This document shows, one piece after another, positions 25,766-34,793 of a stretch of DNA of 41,851 nucleotides (positions are counted from its first letter, which is position 1; each line of letters opens with the position of its first letter). The notes under the pieces were generated by a model. It ran no database searches. It worked only from the letters and a program-made list of their open reading frames with translations, and was not told the origin of the DNA. The stretch comes from Staphylococcus ureilyticus (GTDB taxonomy: Bacteria > Bacillota > Bacilli > Staphylococcales > Staphylococcaceae). Where the stretch lies: contig NZ_PPRL01000120.1 of the NCBI RefSeq assembly GCF_002902235.1, positions 1 through 41,851 of the forward strand. Reading direction: 5' to 3'. Position numbers and translations under genes: made by a program.

Positions 25766-25940
25766 GATTTTGTAATGTGCTGACACCCAGAGGAATCGTA
25801 TGAGTGAGAGACTACAGGCTCGAACCATATCCTAGCCAAGCATGGACAGTCAAAAACGTAAGATTTTAACTATAAAGAGGACCAATCCATATTATGCATT
25901 GGCCCTCTTATTTTGAGTATAGAATTTATGTCCGAGACTG
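25766..25940 (-). repeat. Dispersed composite repeat, family B copy 2
   Basis: Inverted relative to copy 1. It holds the palindromic block with CATACGA/CTCACTCATACG and GAGACTACAGGCTCGA, CAAGCATGGACAGTCAAAA, then the terminator-like hairpin around GAGGACCAATCC (25877-25908). It ends with AATTTATGTCCGAGACTGC, the inverse of the GGACATAAAT block. One hairpin arm has diverged (GCATTGGCCCTC), giving mismatches and a wobble. It lies next to the end of the ytxH-like gene and may act as its terminator. With the candidate small RNA and palindromes, this accounts for the 693-bp gap from 25288 to 25980. Confidence 0.8.
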
Positions 25941-25980
25941 CTTTTGATTATAGAATTTATTCCAAAATCACATAACAGTT

Positions 25981-27198
25981 TTAATCATTAAATGTTCTTT
26001 TATCTATTTTACTTTTTGCTTTTTCAGTCTTTTTGCTTTGCAATCTATTTTTTGAATATGTTGGAACCTCATTGTCAGAATTAGAGCTATCAGTACTATT
26101 ATTAGAAGATTGCTTACTAATACCTTGTTCAGCATTATCATGTACAATTATACCGTCTTTAAACGACACACTTTTATGTGTTTGTTTAACACGTTGCTCT
26201 GCAGCCTGAGGTGTATTTTTAGTTGAAGATTGATCATGTTTATCAGCAGAATTTTCTACTTTATTATTATTTTCAACTGCATTATCTAATTTCTTTGTAA
26301 CTAAATTAGGCACTTCTTGATTACCTTTGACTGTTAAAGATTCAGGTTTTAATAAATTAACGGTTTTTTCAGCTACTTTTGGGTCTTTAGACATTGCATC
26401 ACGTTTTTGACTCGCTGCTAATGCTAATCCCGAAGCAGTAATACCACCTGCAATTGTTGCTGAATTTAAGCTATCTTTAGCTTCAGTCTTGTCATTTTTT
26501 GTAACTAAATTAGGTACTTCTTTTTTAGAATTAGATTTTACACTTTCTTCTGTTACAAGTTCAGTTGTATTTTTCTTAATTGTCGGGTCATTTGTTAAAG
26601 CTTTATTTTTTTCTTCAGCAGCATTGGCTAATTTCGTAGCCGATACTGTATCATTTTTTTGTGATTCGTTAGACGTTGAAGCAACTGTAGAATCAGCTAA
26701 ATGATGTGTTTCTGACTCTTTCTTGATTGCATTTTTTTGAGCATTCTTTTCACTATCAGTTGGTTGTGCTTGTTCATCAATATTATTCAAGCCTTCTGAT
26801 GTTTCATCCGATTGTTGTTCAGTTAATGTATCTTGTGCTTGTGGTGACGTATCAGATAAGTTGTGAGTAGCCGTCTCTTGTTGAATTGCAACTTTTTGCG
26901 CACCTAATTCATTGTTTGTAATTGCTTTTTCTTTAATATGCGCAACTTGACGTTCTGCTTCTAGTTTGTCATTTTCAGCTTCTTTAACTACATTTGATTT
27001 GAATGTTTTATTACTTTTAGGAACGGATTTCTCACTTTGACGTGATTTACTAATAGACACTAATCCTACAGCCGAACCTATCACAGCACCTACTATAAAT
27101 CCATAAACAAACACATTTCTAGCACCGGATGTAAAATATTCTGGTACTTCATAACTTTCTAAATTTCTTTCGTAATCATCTCGATTATAGTACTTCAT
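25981..27198 (-). CDS. Membrane-anchored, repeat-containing protein, YtxH-like N-terminus
   Basis: I do not recognise a function. The 405-residue product has a short N-terminal tail (MKYYNRDDYERNLESYEVPE), one glycine-rich membrane segment (about 28-48, NVFVYGFIVGAVIGSAVGLV), then about 350 polar, low-complexity residues rich in N, K, S, T and E. Two internal repeats are visible. AQKxAIxxExxTHxLxD occurs twice (about 99-115 and 152-168). A module of about 37 residues ending in EVPNLVTK also occurs twice (about 200-235 and 267-302). A second hydrophobic patch (ATIAGGITASGLALAAS) separates them. It follows the DUF948 gene on the same strand with a hairpin between them. Envelope attachment or a stress-related role is only an inference. 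Confidence 0.8.
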   Translation of the reverse strand: MKYYNRDDYERNLESYEVPEYFTSGARNVFVYGFIVGAVIGSAVGLVSISKSRQSEKSVPKSNKTFKSNVVKEAENDKLEAERQVAHIKEKAITNNELGAQKVAIQQETATHNLSDTSPQAQDTLTEQQSDETSEGLNNIDEQAQPTDSEKNAQKNAIKKESETHHLADSTVASTSNESQKNDTVSATKLANAAEEKNKALTNDPTIKKNTTELVTEESVKSNSKKEVPNLVTKNDKTEAKDSLNSATIAGGITASGLALAASQKRDAMSKDPKVAEKTVNLLKPESLTVKGNQEVPNLVTKKLDNAVENNNKVENSADKHDQSSTKNTPQAAEQRVKQTHKSVSFKDGIIVHDNAEQGISKQSSNNSTDSSNSDNEVPTYSKNRLQSKKTEKAKSKIDKRTFND

Positions 27199-27214
27199 AT
27201 TTGAATGCCTCCTA

Positions 27215-27261
27215 TAACAAATGCACTTAAATAAGTTTATACCTCATTTAAGTGCATTTGT
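27215..27261. terminator. 17-bp inverted repeat between the DUF948 and ytxH-like genes
   Basis: AACAAATGCACTTAAAT pairs perfectly with ATTTAAGTGCATTTGTT. On the minus strand, the sense of both genes, the 3' arm ends just before the ribosome site AGGAGG of the ytxH-like gene and no T-run follows. The T-run (TTTTTT) is on the plus strand. It may therefore reduce downstream transcription or translation more than end the transcript. Confidence 0.6.
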
Positions 27262-27280
27262 TTTTTAAGTATATAAATGA

Positions 27281-27772
27281 TTAATGGTCAACTCGTGTAG
27301 TATAGCTGTGATTTGCATCATTTGCTACGCTACTTGTTTTATAATTTGCACTTTCTCTACGATTTCTTCTGTTTTGCCATTTGTCAGCAACTTCCATTGC
27401 AACATTTGACCATTGTACAACTTGAGAAATTTTATCTTCATTTTGAGAAATATTGTGCGTGATTGAGTTTGTTACTCGATCAACAGAACCATTTAATGTT
27501 TGAACTGAATCACCGATACCTTTAACAGCATCAACGACAGAGTTTAAACGTTCTGATTTATCTTGAATATCTTCAGTTAAGCGATTCGCTTTATGAAGTA
27601 AATCAGTAGACTCACGTGTAATCCCTTGAATTTGTCCTTCAACTCCATCAAGAGTTTTAGCAACGTGATCTAAATTTTTCTTAACTGAAAGTAATACAAC
27701 AACGATTCCTATACATAACACTAAAAAAGCAATCGCTGCAATTATTCCAGCTATAGGTAAAATCCATTCCAT
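27281..27772 (-). CDS. DUF948 (YtxG-like) membrane-anchored coiled-coil protein
   Basis: The 163-residue product has one N-terminal membrane helix (about residues 4-27, PIAGIIAAIAFLVLCIGIVVVLL) followed by a coiled-coil with heptad-like spacing (VKKNLDHVAKTLDGVEGQIQGITRESTDLLHKANRLTEDIQ). The tail is polar and basic (DKWQNRRNRRESANY). This is the pattern of the DUF948/YtxG family, whose B. subtilis members are general-stress proteins of unclear function. TAGGAGG precedes the ATG. It lies 71 bases after murC on the same strand, as in B. subtilis, so it is likely co-transcribed with the cell-wall gene. Confidence 0.88.
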   Translation of the reverse strand: MEWILPIAGIIAAIAFLVLCIGIVVVLLSVKKNLDHVAKTLDGVEGQIQGITRESTDLLHKANRLTEDIQDKSERLNSVVDAVKGIGDSVQTLNGSVDRVTNSITHNISQNEDKISQVVQWSNVAMEVADKWQNRRNRRESANYKTSSVANDANHSYTTRVDH

Positions 27773-27843
27773 TAAAAACGCCTCCTAAAAAAACATATGT
27801 TGTTATTTAATATAAATACCCACATCATTTTAACATAAACATA

Positions 27844-29157
27844 TTAAAATGAGGTAGTTACACCGATATTTTCCATATATGCGCGCTGGATTTTTTGTAT
27901 ATCGCCTGCACCCATAAATAAGATAACCGCATCTTCATATTGTTCTAAAGTATTTACACTTTGCTCATCAATAAGTGTAGAACCATCTACCCTTTCAACC
28001 AAGTCTTGAATAGTTAGTTCGCCATTGTTTTCTCTTATTGAGCCGAAAATTTCGCATAAAAATGTTTTATCCGCAAGACTTAAACATTCAGCAAATTCTT
28101 CTAAAAAAGCTTGTGTTCTACTGAAAGTATGTGGTTGGAAAACAGCTATAACTTCTTTATTAGGATATTTTTTTCGTGCTGTCTCAATTGTAGCACTAAT
28201 TTCTCTTGGATGGTGAGCATAATCATCTACTAATACTTGTTTACCTGCCTTAGTTTCATTAAATCTACGTTTTACACCACCAAATGTTTCTAACGCTTCT
28301 TTAATATTATCAACGTTCAATCCTTCTAAATAACTGATTGCTATTACAGCAAGTCCATTTAAGATATTATGGTCTCCAAATTGTGGAGATAAGAAGGTAT
28401 CATAAAAATTATTATTAATATAAACATCAAATTGTGTACCTTTCTCACTAATTTGAATATTATCCGCATAAATATCGTCATTTTCAGAAAATCCATAATA
28501 ATAAATAGGTACATCTGCTTTTAAATCACGAAGATATGGATCATCTCCCCATGCGATAATTGCTTTTTTTACATTTTGCGCCATTTCTTGAAAGGCATTA
28601 AATACATCATGCACATCTTTAAAATAATCTGGATGATCAAAATCAATATTTGTCATAATTGTATAATCCGGATGATAACTTAAAAAATGTCTACGGTATT
28701 CGCATGCTTCAAAAGCAAAGTAATCACTAGCTGGAATACCTAATCCAGTACCGTCACCAATTAAAAAGGATGTTTTTTTATCTCCATTCATAACATGTGA
28801 TAGTAAACCAGTTGTTGATGTTTTACCATGCGCACCTGTTACAGCAACTGAAGTATATTGGTTAATAACATGACCTAAGAAATCGTGATAACGAATCACT
28901 TCTAAATTTAAATCATGCGCGCGTACAACTTCTTCATGCGTATCAGGAAATGCATTACCTTGAACAATGACCATATCTTCCTTAATATTATCTGCATCAA
29001 AAGGGAGAATTTTTATACCTTTATTTTTTAATGCGACTTCTGTAAAAACATAATTCTTAATATCTGACCCTTGTACTTCATTTCCAAGATCATGCATGAT
29101 TTGTGCTAATGAACTCATTCCGGCACCTTTAATGCCGACAAAATGGTAATGTGTCAT
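27844..29157 (-). CDS. murC: UDP-N-acetylmuramate-L-alanine ligase
   Basis: MurC adds L-alanine to UDP-MurNAc using ATP, the first amino-acid step of the peptidoglycan stem peptide in the cytoplasm. The 437-residue product has the N-terminal UDP-binding motif [15 protein letters not shown], the ATP-binding loop [11 protein letters not shown] (107-117), [11 protein letters not shown], and [10 protein letters not shown] with [10 protein letters not shown] in the third domain. AAGGAG precedes the ATG. It starts 23 bases after the sftA stop, so the two are probably translated from one transcript and link wall precursor supply with division. Confidence 0.98.
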   Translation of the reverse strand: MTHYHFVGIKGAGMSSLAQIMHDLGNEVQGSDIKNYVFTEVALKNKGIKILPFDADNIKEDMVIVQGNAFPDTHEEVVRAHDLNLEVIRYHDFLGHVINQYTSVAVTGAHGKTSTTGLLSHVMNGDKKTSFLIGDGTGLGIPASDYFAFEACEYRRHFLSYHPDYTIMTNIDFDHPDYFKDVHDVFNAFQEMAQNVKKAIIAWGDDPYLRDLKADVPIYYYGFSENDDIYADNIQISEKGTQFDVYINNNFYDTFLSPQFGDHNILNGLAVIAISYLEGLNVDNIKEALETFGGVKRRFNETKAGKQVLVDDYAHHPREISATIETARKKYPNKEVIAVFQPHTFSRTQAFLEEFAECLSLADKTFLCEIFGSIRENNGELTIQDLVERVDGSTLIDEQSVNTLEQYEDAVILFMGAGDIQKIQRAYMENIGVTTSF

Positions 29158-29180
29158 TGTAACACTCCTTTATCTCTATA

Positions 29181-32100
29181 TTAATTATCATTTAAATCAG
29201 ACTCAGTGATATACACATCTCTGGGTTTAGAACCATTTGCTTCCGAAATATAACCTAACTGTTCTAATTGGTCTACAATTCTAGCAGCTCGATTATAACC
29301 GATTTGGAAATGTCTTTGTATCAGTGAAGTAGAAATATGTCCTTCTTGTACCATAAATCGACATACATCGTCGAATAAATCATCTTGCGGATGACTTTCT
29401 ACTTTTTTCAACAATTCTTTTTCTTCAAAAAGATAATCAGGTTCACGTTGCTGTTTTATAAAATCAACGACATCATCAATTTCTTCATCAGAAACGAAAG
29501 TTCCTTGTACACGTATTGGTTTGTTCATTCCACTTCCTAGGTAGAGCATATCTCCATAACCTAATAAGCGTTCTGCTCCACCACTATCTAAAATTGTACG
29601 TGAATCTACGCTTGAAGATACCATAAAAGCAATACGTGTCGGTATGTTCGCTTTGATTAGCCCTGTAATTACATTTACAGATGGTCTTTGTGTTGCAACT
29701 AACATATGAATTCCACATGCGCGTGCTTTTTGTGCAATTCGTGCAATTGATTGTTCAACCTCTTGTGGCGCCATCATCATTAAATCAGCTAATTCATCTA
29801 TTACTATAACAATTTTTGGCATTCTATCATCATAATTTGCCTTTTTATTAAATGCAGTAATATTTCTAACATGATATTTAGCAAATACTTTATAACGACG
29901 TTCCATTTCTTCCACTGCCCATTTTAAACTTTGTGTAGCAGCTTTAACATCTGTAATAACAGGAGATACCAAATGTGGCAAACCGTTATATGGTGCCAAC
30001 TCAACCATCTTAGGATCGATCAGTAATAATCTTAGCTCCTCAGGATGATTTTTATACAATAATGACATTAAAATGCTGTTAATAGATACTGATTTACCTG
30101 AACCTGTAGCACCAGCAATTAATGCATGAGGCGTTTTTGCTATATCCATAACTAACGGCTCATTATTAATTCTAAGTCCCATAGCAACTGTTAATTTAGA
30201 TTCAGCATTTTTAAAAGTATTATCTTCTATGATAGAACGTAAATTAACAGGTGTTGAAGACTGATTTGGCACCTCAATACCTACTAAACTTGTACCTGGA
30301 ATAGGCGCTTCAATACGTATGTCTTTTGCTGCTAACGCCATTTTAATATCATCTTGTAAGTTAGTGATTCTTGATACTTTTACACCTTTTTCTACAGATA
30401 ATTCAAAACGAGTCACGCTTGGCCCTTCTGTAACAGTTTGAACTTCCGCAGGTACATTGAAATAGTAAAATGCTTCATTTAATTCTTGTTTCTTTTCTTC
30501 AATCCACTGATTATCTACTTCATGGACCTTAGGTTCATCCAGTAAATCAATACTCGGAAGTTTAATATTTGGACCTTTTCGTATAGTTGTTTTGCTTTCT
30601 TGGGATGCTTGCATGCTTTGGTTCTGCTGATTCACAGAATTTGATTTATGAGAAACGGTAGCATCTACAGAATGTTTATCCACATGATTGGTTTCTGCAT
30701 TTTGTGGTTGTCCATTATACCTGTGACTTATAACTTCATTTTTGTCATCTATGCTGGATGCTACTTCTTCATCCTCAGTCAACGTTTCAGATTCCGTATT
30801 TATAAACATATCTTTTGACTCATTAGCATTAGAATTATGTTCTTCCAGGTTAGTTTCAGTTTGCATTTGTTGATTAAATGCAGCAGTTGATTCATCTTTT
30901 TCACTTTGTGCCGTTTTATCTATTTTTTCATCTGATTGTTGTAATTCAGTATCATTTGAGTTCACAAAAGCATGTGTGTCGTTAAGATTTTTCTTGGCAT
31001 CAAGCATTCTTTTTTTGTCAGATGGTGTCATTACTACATTGAAAGGTTTTGGTTTGCTTCCTTTCGAGTTGATTGTATTTTTATGTTGTTGATTGTTTTG
31101 TTCATCGCTATTCGCTTTAGCGTTTGTTTTAACATGATCTTGTTGTGCTTCATTTTCGTTATTCTCTGACATTTGCACGTCATTAACAACTGTTTTTTCA
31201 CCATTTTCATCCGCTTCAGTTGAAGTTGATAAATCTTCTTCATTCCGTGATTCATTCTGATTAATATCATTAGACTCATCTACATATTGCTCATCTTCTT
31301 TTTCAAAATGATGTTTAGTATGCAATGATGTATGATCTAATACATCATCATTTTCACTTTGTGACGTTTTTCGTTCATTGTTATTAGTTTGTTGAGTCAA
31401 ATCAACTGTATTTTGTGTCGTATCTTTTTGATTATCTGAAATTTCTCTATAGGTAGCTTCCGAAATACCAGTATTATCAATAGTTCCATTTGAATTTTCG
31501 TCATGATGGTGCAAATGATTGTCTATATCTGCATGATCAATATCTTGAGAAAGATTTGTTTCATCGTTAGCATGATTCGTTGATGATTCTGTAAGATTTG
31601 ATGCTGTTTCTACATTTTCTGTTTGATTTTCATTTGTATTTGAAACATCGTCAGAGTCGTTAATGTTATGTACATTACTTATATTGTCTAAATTAATTTC
31701 TTGATAATTGTATTGTGACGTATCAATTTGGTCAGTTGTATCATGTTCATCCGTTGCATCTTCACCAGACGATTTTGTTGAATAGTCTGTATCACTAATT
31801 TTATTTTGTGCACCATCTAATGAACTTTCTCCAATATATTGTTTTGCTTGCTGTGCATACATTTCATCAATTGCTTTTTGAATTGTATCTTCATCATTTT
31901 GTTGATTTTCTTGACGCTTCTGTTGCAATGCTTTTTTAAATTGACGTTTTTGAAGCACTTTACGTTCACGTTCGCGACGAATTTCTTCAACAATTTGAGA
32001 AGCATAGATATTTTCTATATTGATGGTATTATTCTTTTTTGGAGTAGTAGTAGCTTGTGATACATTTTCTTGTTGTATCGACTTATCTAGTAGTTGTTCA

Positions 32101-32849
32101 TTGCTCTTTTTAGCTGATGGTTGTTCGCTATCAACTTGAGAAGGTTGATCAAACGTTGTTTCAGCATTGTCATTATGGTCATTATTAGAATTTGATTTGC
32201 GTTCTTCTTGCACTTTATTTTCATTATCATCTTTAAAACGATGATTAGGTTTTATCACACCATTTTCTAAAGGGTGTGGTTTTTTAGTGCCAAAAATAGC
32301 TGACGGAACCTCGCTAGCTTTAAATTCACTTTTATGATATTGAGGGGTAGTAGGCTCATGTCTTTTTGTACTATGACCATTTTCACGTCCAGTACCACCT
32401 AAAACGTCTGTTTGAATTCTTGTTCTTTTGCCTTTGTGTTGTCTCTTTTCTTTTTGAACTTCATTATCTAATGACGCATTTGTTTTACTACGAGATGTTG
32501 CATATGATTCTTTAGATGATTGAGTAAATTTATCTGTAGCATTTTCATTAGCCATTTGTCTCCTTCTTCTGTGGCTGTGATTCTCAGTTTGGTGACTAGT
32601 TGATTTATGGTCAGAATTTTTAAATTCATTTTCTGATTTTCCATTAATAGCGTCCTCAGTTTCACTATTTTCTTCTAAAACACGCATTGGAAATCTAAAT
32701 TTCCCTTTAGGTCTCTCATAAACATCGTTATTTTGAGGAAGTAATGTGTCTTGATGTTCTTGACTCTTTTGACGTCGTTGGTTTCTTTTATTTAGATAGT
32801 CTTTATTAGGATCATTTTCTTCTCCAAATAATTTGTCGAACCAGCTCAT
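29181..32849 (-). CDS. sftA: SftA-like soluble FtsK/SpoIIIE-family DNA translocase with very long linker
   Basis: SftA moves chromosomal DNA away from the closing septum before it seals. The 1222-residue product has no N-terminal membrane helices, unlike FtsK and SpoIIIE. A short septum-targeting N-terminus (MSWFDKLFGEENDPN) is followed by about 740 residues of disordered linker rich in N, D, E, Q, S, T and H. The RecA-like motor follows, with Walker A GATGSGKS (about residue 910) and Walker B IVIVIDELADLMM (about 1015), then ATQRPSVNVITGLIKANIPTR and a C-terminal winged-helix gamma domain (SLIQRHFQIGYNRAARIVDQ) that reads orienting DNA sequences. It sits between ytpR and murC, as in B. subtilis, with 17- and 23-base gaps. 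Confidence 0.93.
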   Translation of the reverse strand: MSWFDKLFGEENDPNKDYLNKRNQRRQKSQEHQDTLLPQNNDVYERPKGKFRFPMRVLEENSETEDAINGKSENEFKNSDHKSTSHQTENHSHRRRRQMANENATDKFTQSSKESYATSRSKTNASLDNEVQKEKRQHKGKRTRIQTDVLGGTGRENGHSTKRHEPTTPQYHKSEFKASEVPSAIFGTKKPHPLENGVIKPNHRFKDDNENKVQEERKSNSNNDHNDNAETTFDQPSQVDSEQPSAKKSNEQLLDKSIQQENVSQATTTPKKNNTINIENIYASQIVEEIRRERERKVLQKRQFKKALQQKRQENQQNDEDTIQKAIDEMYAQQAKQYIGESSLDGAQNKISDTDYSTKSSGEDATDEHDTTDQIDTSQYNYQEINLDNISNVHNINDSDDVSNTNENQTENVETASNLTESSTNHANDETNLSQDIDHADIDNHLHHHDENSNGTIDNTGISEATYREISDNQKDTTQNTVDLTQQTNNNERKTSQSENDDVLDHTSLHTKHHFEKEDEQYVDESNDINQNESRNEEDLSTSTEADENGEKTVVNDVQMSENNENEAQQDHVKTNAKANSDEQNNQQHKNTINSKGSKPKPFNVVMTPSDKKRMLDAKKNLNDTHAFVNSNDTELQQSDEKIDKTAQSEKDESTAAFNQQMQTETNLEEHNSNANESKDMFINTESETLTEDEEVASSIDDKNEVISHRYNGQPQNAETNHVDKHSVDATVSHKSNSVNQQNQSMQASQESKTTIRKGPNIKLPSIDLLDEPKVHEVDNQWIEEKKQELNEAFYYFNVPAEVQTVTEGPSVTRFELSVEKGVKVSRITNLQDDIKMALAAKDIRIEAPIPGTSLVGIEVPNQSSTPVNLRSIIEDNTFKNAESKLTVAMGLRINNEPLVMDIAKTPHALIAGATGSGKSVSINSILMSLLYKNHPEELRLLLIDPKMVELAPYNGLPHLVSPVITDVKAATQSLKWAVEEMERRYKVFAKYHVRNITAFNKKANYDDRMPKIVIVIDELADLMMMAPQEVEQSIARIAQKARACGIHMLVATQRPSVNVITGLIKANIPTRIAFMVSSSVDSRTILDSGGAERLLGYGDMLYLGSGMNKPIRVQGTFVSDEEIDDVVDFIKQQREPDYLFEEKELLKKVESHPQDDLFDDVCRFMVQEGHISTSLIQRHFQIGYNRAARIVDQLEQLGYISEANGSKPRDVYITESDLNDN

Positions 32850-32866
32850 TCGGACATTACCTCCTT

Positions 32867-33466
32867 CTATTCTTCAAAAAATGCCTGTCCAACTTTGTAT
32901 TCATCAGACAATACCATAATACCTTTTTCTTGTGGTGCATTTGGTAAATTTAATTCTTTCATAGAACAAATCATTCCACTTGAATCTACACCGCGTAAGG
33001 CTGCATCTTTAATAACCATTCCACTTGGCATTACTGCACCTACTTTTGCAACAACGACCTTTTGGCCTGCTTCAACATTCGGCGCACCACAAACAATTTG
33101 TAGCTTTTCTGTTGCTACATCTACATTCAATACGCTTAATTTATCAGCATCAGGGTGTTTTTCTTTAGTTTCAACATAACCAACAACAAATTTTGGTGAT
33201 AAATCTGCATTTAGTTCAAACGTGAAACCAGCATTTTTAATTGCTTGTTGTAAGTCCTGAATTAACTTCTCATCCAACTTTATATGTCCATTTCCATCAA
33301 TATCTGACACTTTTGATGCATTGAATATATTAAAACCTACAATCTTGTTATCTTGACGAATTGCTACTACATCATTCTTCGTCTCATACGTAAATTCGCC
33401 TGTTGCGGGCTCAATTTGTAAAAAAGCTACATCTCCTACAGCTTCTTTATTGTAAAATAAATTCAT
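32867..33466 (-). CDS. ytpR: YtpR-like tRNA-binding-domain protein
   Basis: The 199-residue product ends in an EMAP/PheT-type OB fold (about residues 90-195): VVGYVETKEKHPDADKLSVLNVDV, LQIVCGAPNVEAGQKVVVAKVGAVMPSG, GVDSSGMICSMKELNL. This is the domain found at the N-terminus of the phenylalanyl-tRNA synthetase beta subunit. The preceding 90 residues (DUF4479 type) contain beta-rich sequence. The family is widespread in Firmicutes as a free-standing protein, probably an RNA-binding factor, with no settled role. AAGGAG precedes the ATG. It is 12 bases after ytpQ and 17 before sftA, in one operon. Confidence 0.9.
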   Translation of the reverse strand: MNLFYNKEAVGDVAFLQIEPATGEFTYETKNDVVAIRQDNKIVGFNIFNASKVSDIDGNGHIKLDEKLIQDLQQAIKNAGFTFELNADLSPKFVVGYVETKEKHPDADKLSVLNVDVATEKLQIVCGAPNVEAGQKVVVAKVGAVMPSGMVIKDAALRGVDSSGMICSMKELNLPNAPQEKGIMVLSDEYKVGQAFFEE

Positions 33467-33478
33467 TTTTTTAACTCC

Positions 33479-34342
33479 TTATTCCTTATCTTTATTTTCA
33501 TATTGTTTTCGAGTTGCTTCTAATCTTTGGATGACATTTGGGTTTCTTTTTTGTTTATTATTTTTACCCAAAATAAATATTGGCTCAAAATGTCCATTAT
33601 CATAAGCTAATGAAAGTGACGTAATTGGAACTAATCCTTTCGTGAAGAATTCCATCGTTAAGTGTGCCATAACATCGTAACCTGTTTTATTTCGAATATC
33701 AGCAATAATCAACACGTCTTGATGCGGTACTGCCACCAACATCTCACCTTCACATTGCGCTTGTATGTCATTTAAAAAGGTAGAATTTAAAATTCTACTG
33801 GCATCGTAACCATCATTTGAATTTACAAAATAGAAGATATTACCCTTAACTTCATCGGTTTTATATTTGTTTTCAAGTTTTCGAACATTAAATAAAGCCA
33901 TTTCTTTCACTTGTTGTTTAGTAAGATTTAATTTTTCTAACATTTGCTCATCTATCAATCGATAAGATTTTCCTAAATCTACTGCATAATAAATATTAGT
34001 TTCTGCAGTATGTTTATCTATAACAAATGAATTACCTTCTTTGTCTTTTTTATCAAAACTAGGCGACCTTAATACAGGCATTATCTCAATATTCTCTGTT
34101 TCAGATAACGCCTCCCCTTTCATTTGTTCAATCGCTTCTTCGACATAATATACAATTTCATCTACAATATTTTCTTTTTGTTCTTTATATTTCGCTACAA
34201 TTGTTGAAAGTTTGACAGTGACACCTTTGCCATTATCATTTCTAGATACGTGTAGCGTTTCTTCATCACGATTAAAACTAAATTTGACATCTAAATGTTT
34301 TAATCTATCTTTTAATTTATCTCTCATTTGAAAGACATTCAT
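33479..34342 (-). CDS. ytpQ: UPF0354/DUF1444 family protein YtpQ
   Basis: A conserved Firmicute protein of unknown function. The product (287 residues from this start) has family landmarks I recognise from S. aureus: [46 protein letters not shown] and [21 protein letters not shown]. The C-terminal half, from [20 protein letters not shown] on, is almost invariant. It has no membrane segment and no catalytic signature I can name. AGGAG lies nine bases before the ATG at 34342; the GTG three codons upstream is part of the same site. It leads the ytpQ-ytpR-sftA-murC run. Confidence 0.9.
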   Translation of the reverse strand: MNVFQMRDKLKDRLKHLDVKFSFNRDEETLHVSRNDNGKGVTVKLSTIVAKYKEQKENIVDEIVYYVEEAIEQMKGEALSETENIEIMPVLRSPSFDKKDKEGNSFVIDKHTAETNIYYAVDLGKSYRLIDEQMLEKLNLTKQQVKEMALFNVRKLENKYKTDEVKGNIFYFVNSNDGYDASRILNSTFLNDIQAQCEGEMLVAVPHQDVLIIADIRNKTGYDVMAHLTMEFFTKGLVPITSLSLAYDNGHFEPIFILGKNNKQKRNPNVIQRLEATRKQYENKDKE

Positions 34343-34383
34343 CGTTAACACTCCTATTTACGTGTCTTTATACAGTTTACAAT

Positions 34384-34430
34384 AAATATACCCTTAGGAA
34401 CAGAAAAAAAGTAAGTTCTAAGGGTATATT
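34384..34430 (-). terminator. Terminator between ytpP and ytpQ
   Basis: AAATATACCCTTAG pairs with CTAAGGGTATATTT through a 16-base loop, with additional GAAC/GTTC inner pairing. On the minus strand an AT-rich tail follows, so ytpP and ytoP form one unit and ytpQ starts another. Confidence 0.7.
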
Positions 34431-34467
34431 TTTATCGTGCACTTAATAAGATTCATTCACTTTATGT

Positions 34468-34776
34468 TTATAAAGAAGCTAAAAAATTATCTATCTGTTC
34501 AATGGATTTACGCTCTTTTCCAATATAACTTCCAATTTGTTGTCCATTACTAAATACTAAAAAACTAGGAATGCCCATAATACCATGTTCAATGCAAATA
34601 TCTATAAATTTATCTCTATCCACTGATACAAATTTATAATTTGTATACTTCGCTTCAAGTTGTGGTAAGTCTGGTTCAATCACTTTACAATCTGGACACC
34701 AATCAGCAGTAAATAAAAATACAGTGTGCCCTCTTTTAAATTCTAAAAATTGTTGTTCATTTTCTAATTGTTCCAT
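34468..34776 (-). CDS. ytpP: Thioredoxin-like protein YtpP
   Basis: A 102-residue single-domain thioredoxin fold. The active site is WCPDC (Cys27 and Cys30), where standard thioredoxins have WCGPC; the change affects redox potential and suggests a specialised thiol oxidoreductase. The cis-proline loop is present in HGIMGIPSFLVF and the fold ends in SIEQIDNFLASL. In B. subtilis and staphylococci this protein sits in the same neighbourhood. It follows ytoP by 17 bases with TGGAGTG before the ATG, so the pair is co-transcribed. Confidence 0.92.
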   Translation of the reverse strand: MEQLENEQQFLEFKRGHTVFLFTADWCPDCKVIEPDLPQLEAKYTNYKFVSVDRDKFIDICIEHGIMGIPSFLVFSNGQQIGSYIGKERKSIEQIDNFLASL

Positions 34777-34793
34777 CTAATCACTCCAAAACA

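Noticed and set aside
31034..32665. Several short frames within the sftA linker on both strands
   Set aside because: The A-rich, low-complexity linker lacks stops in other frames by composition. The products are K/M/N-rich and have no start signals.
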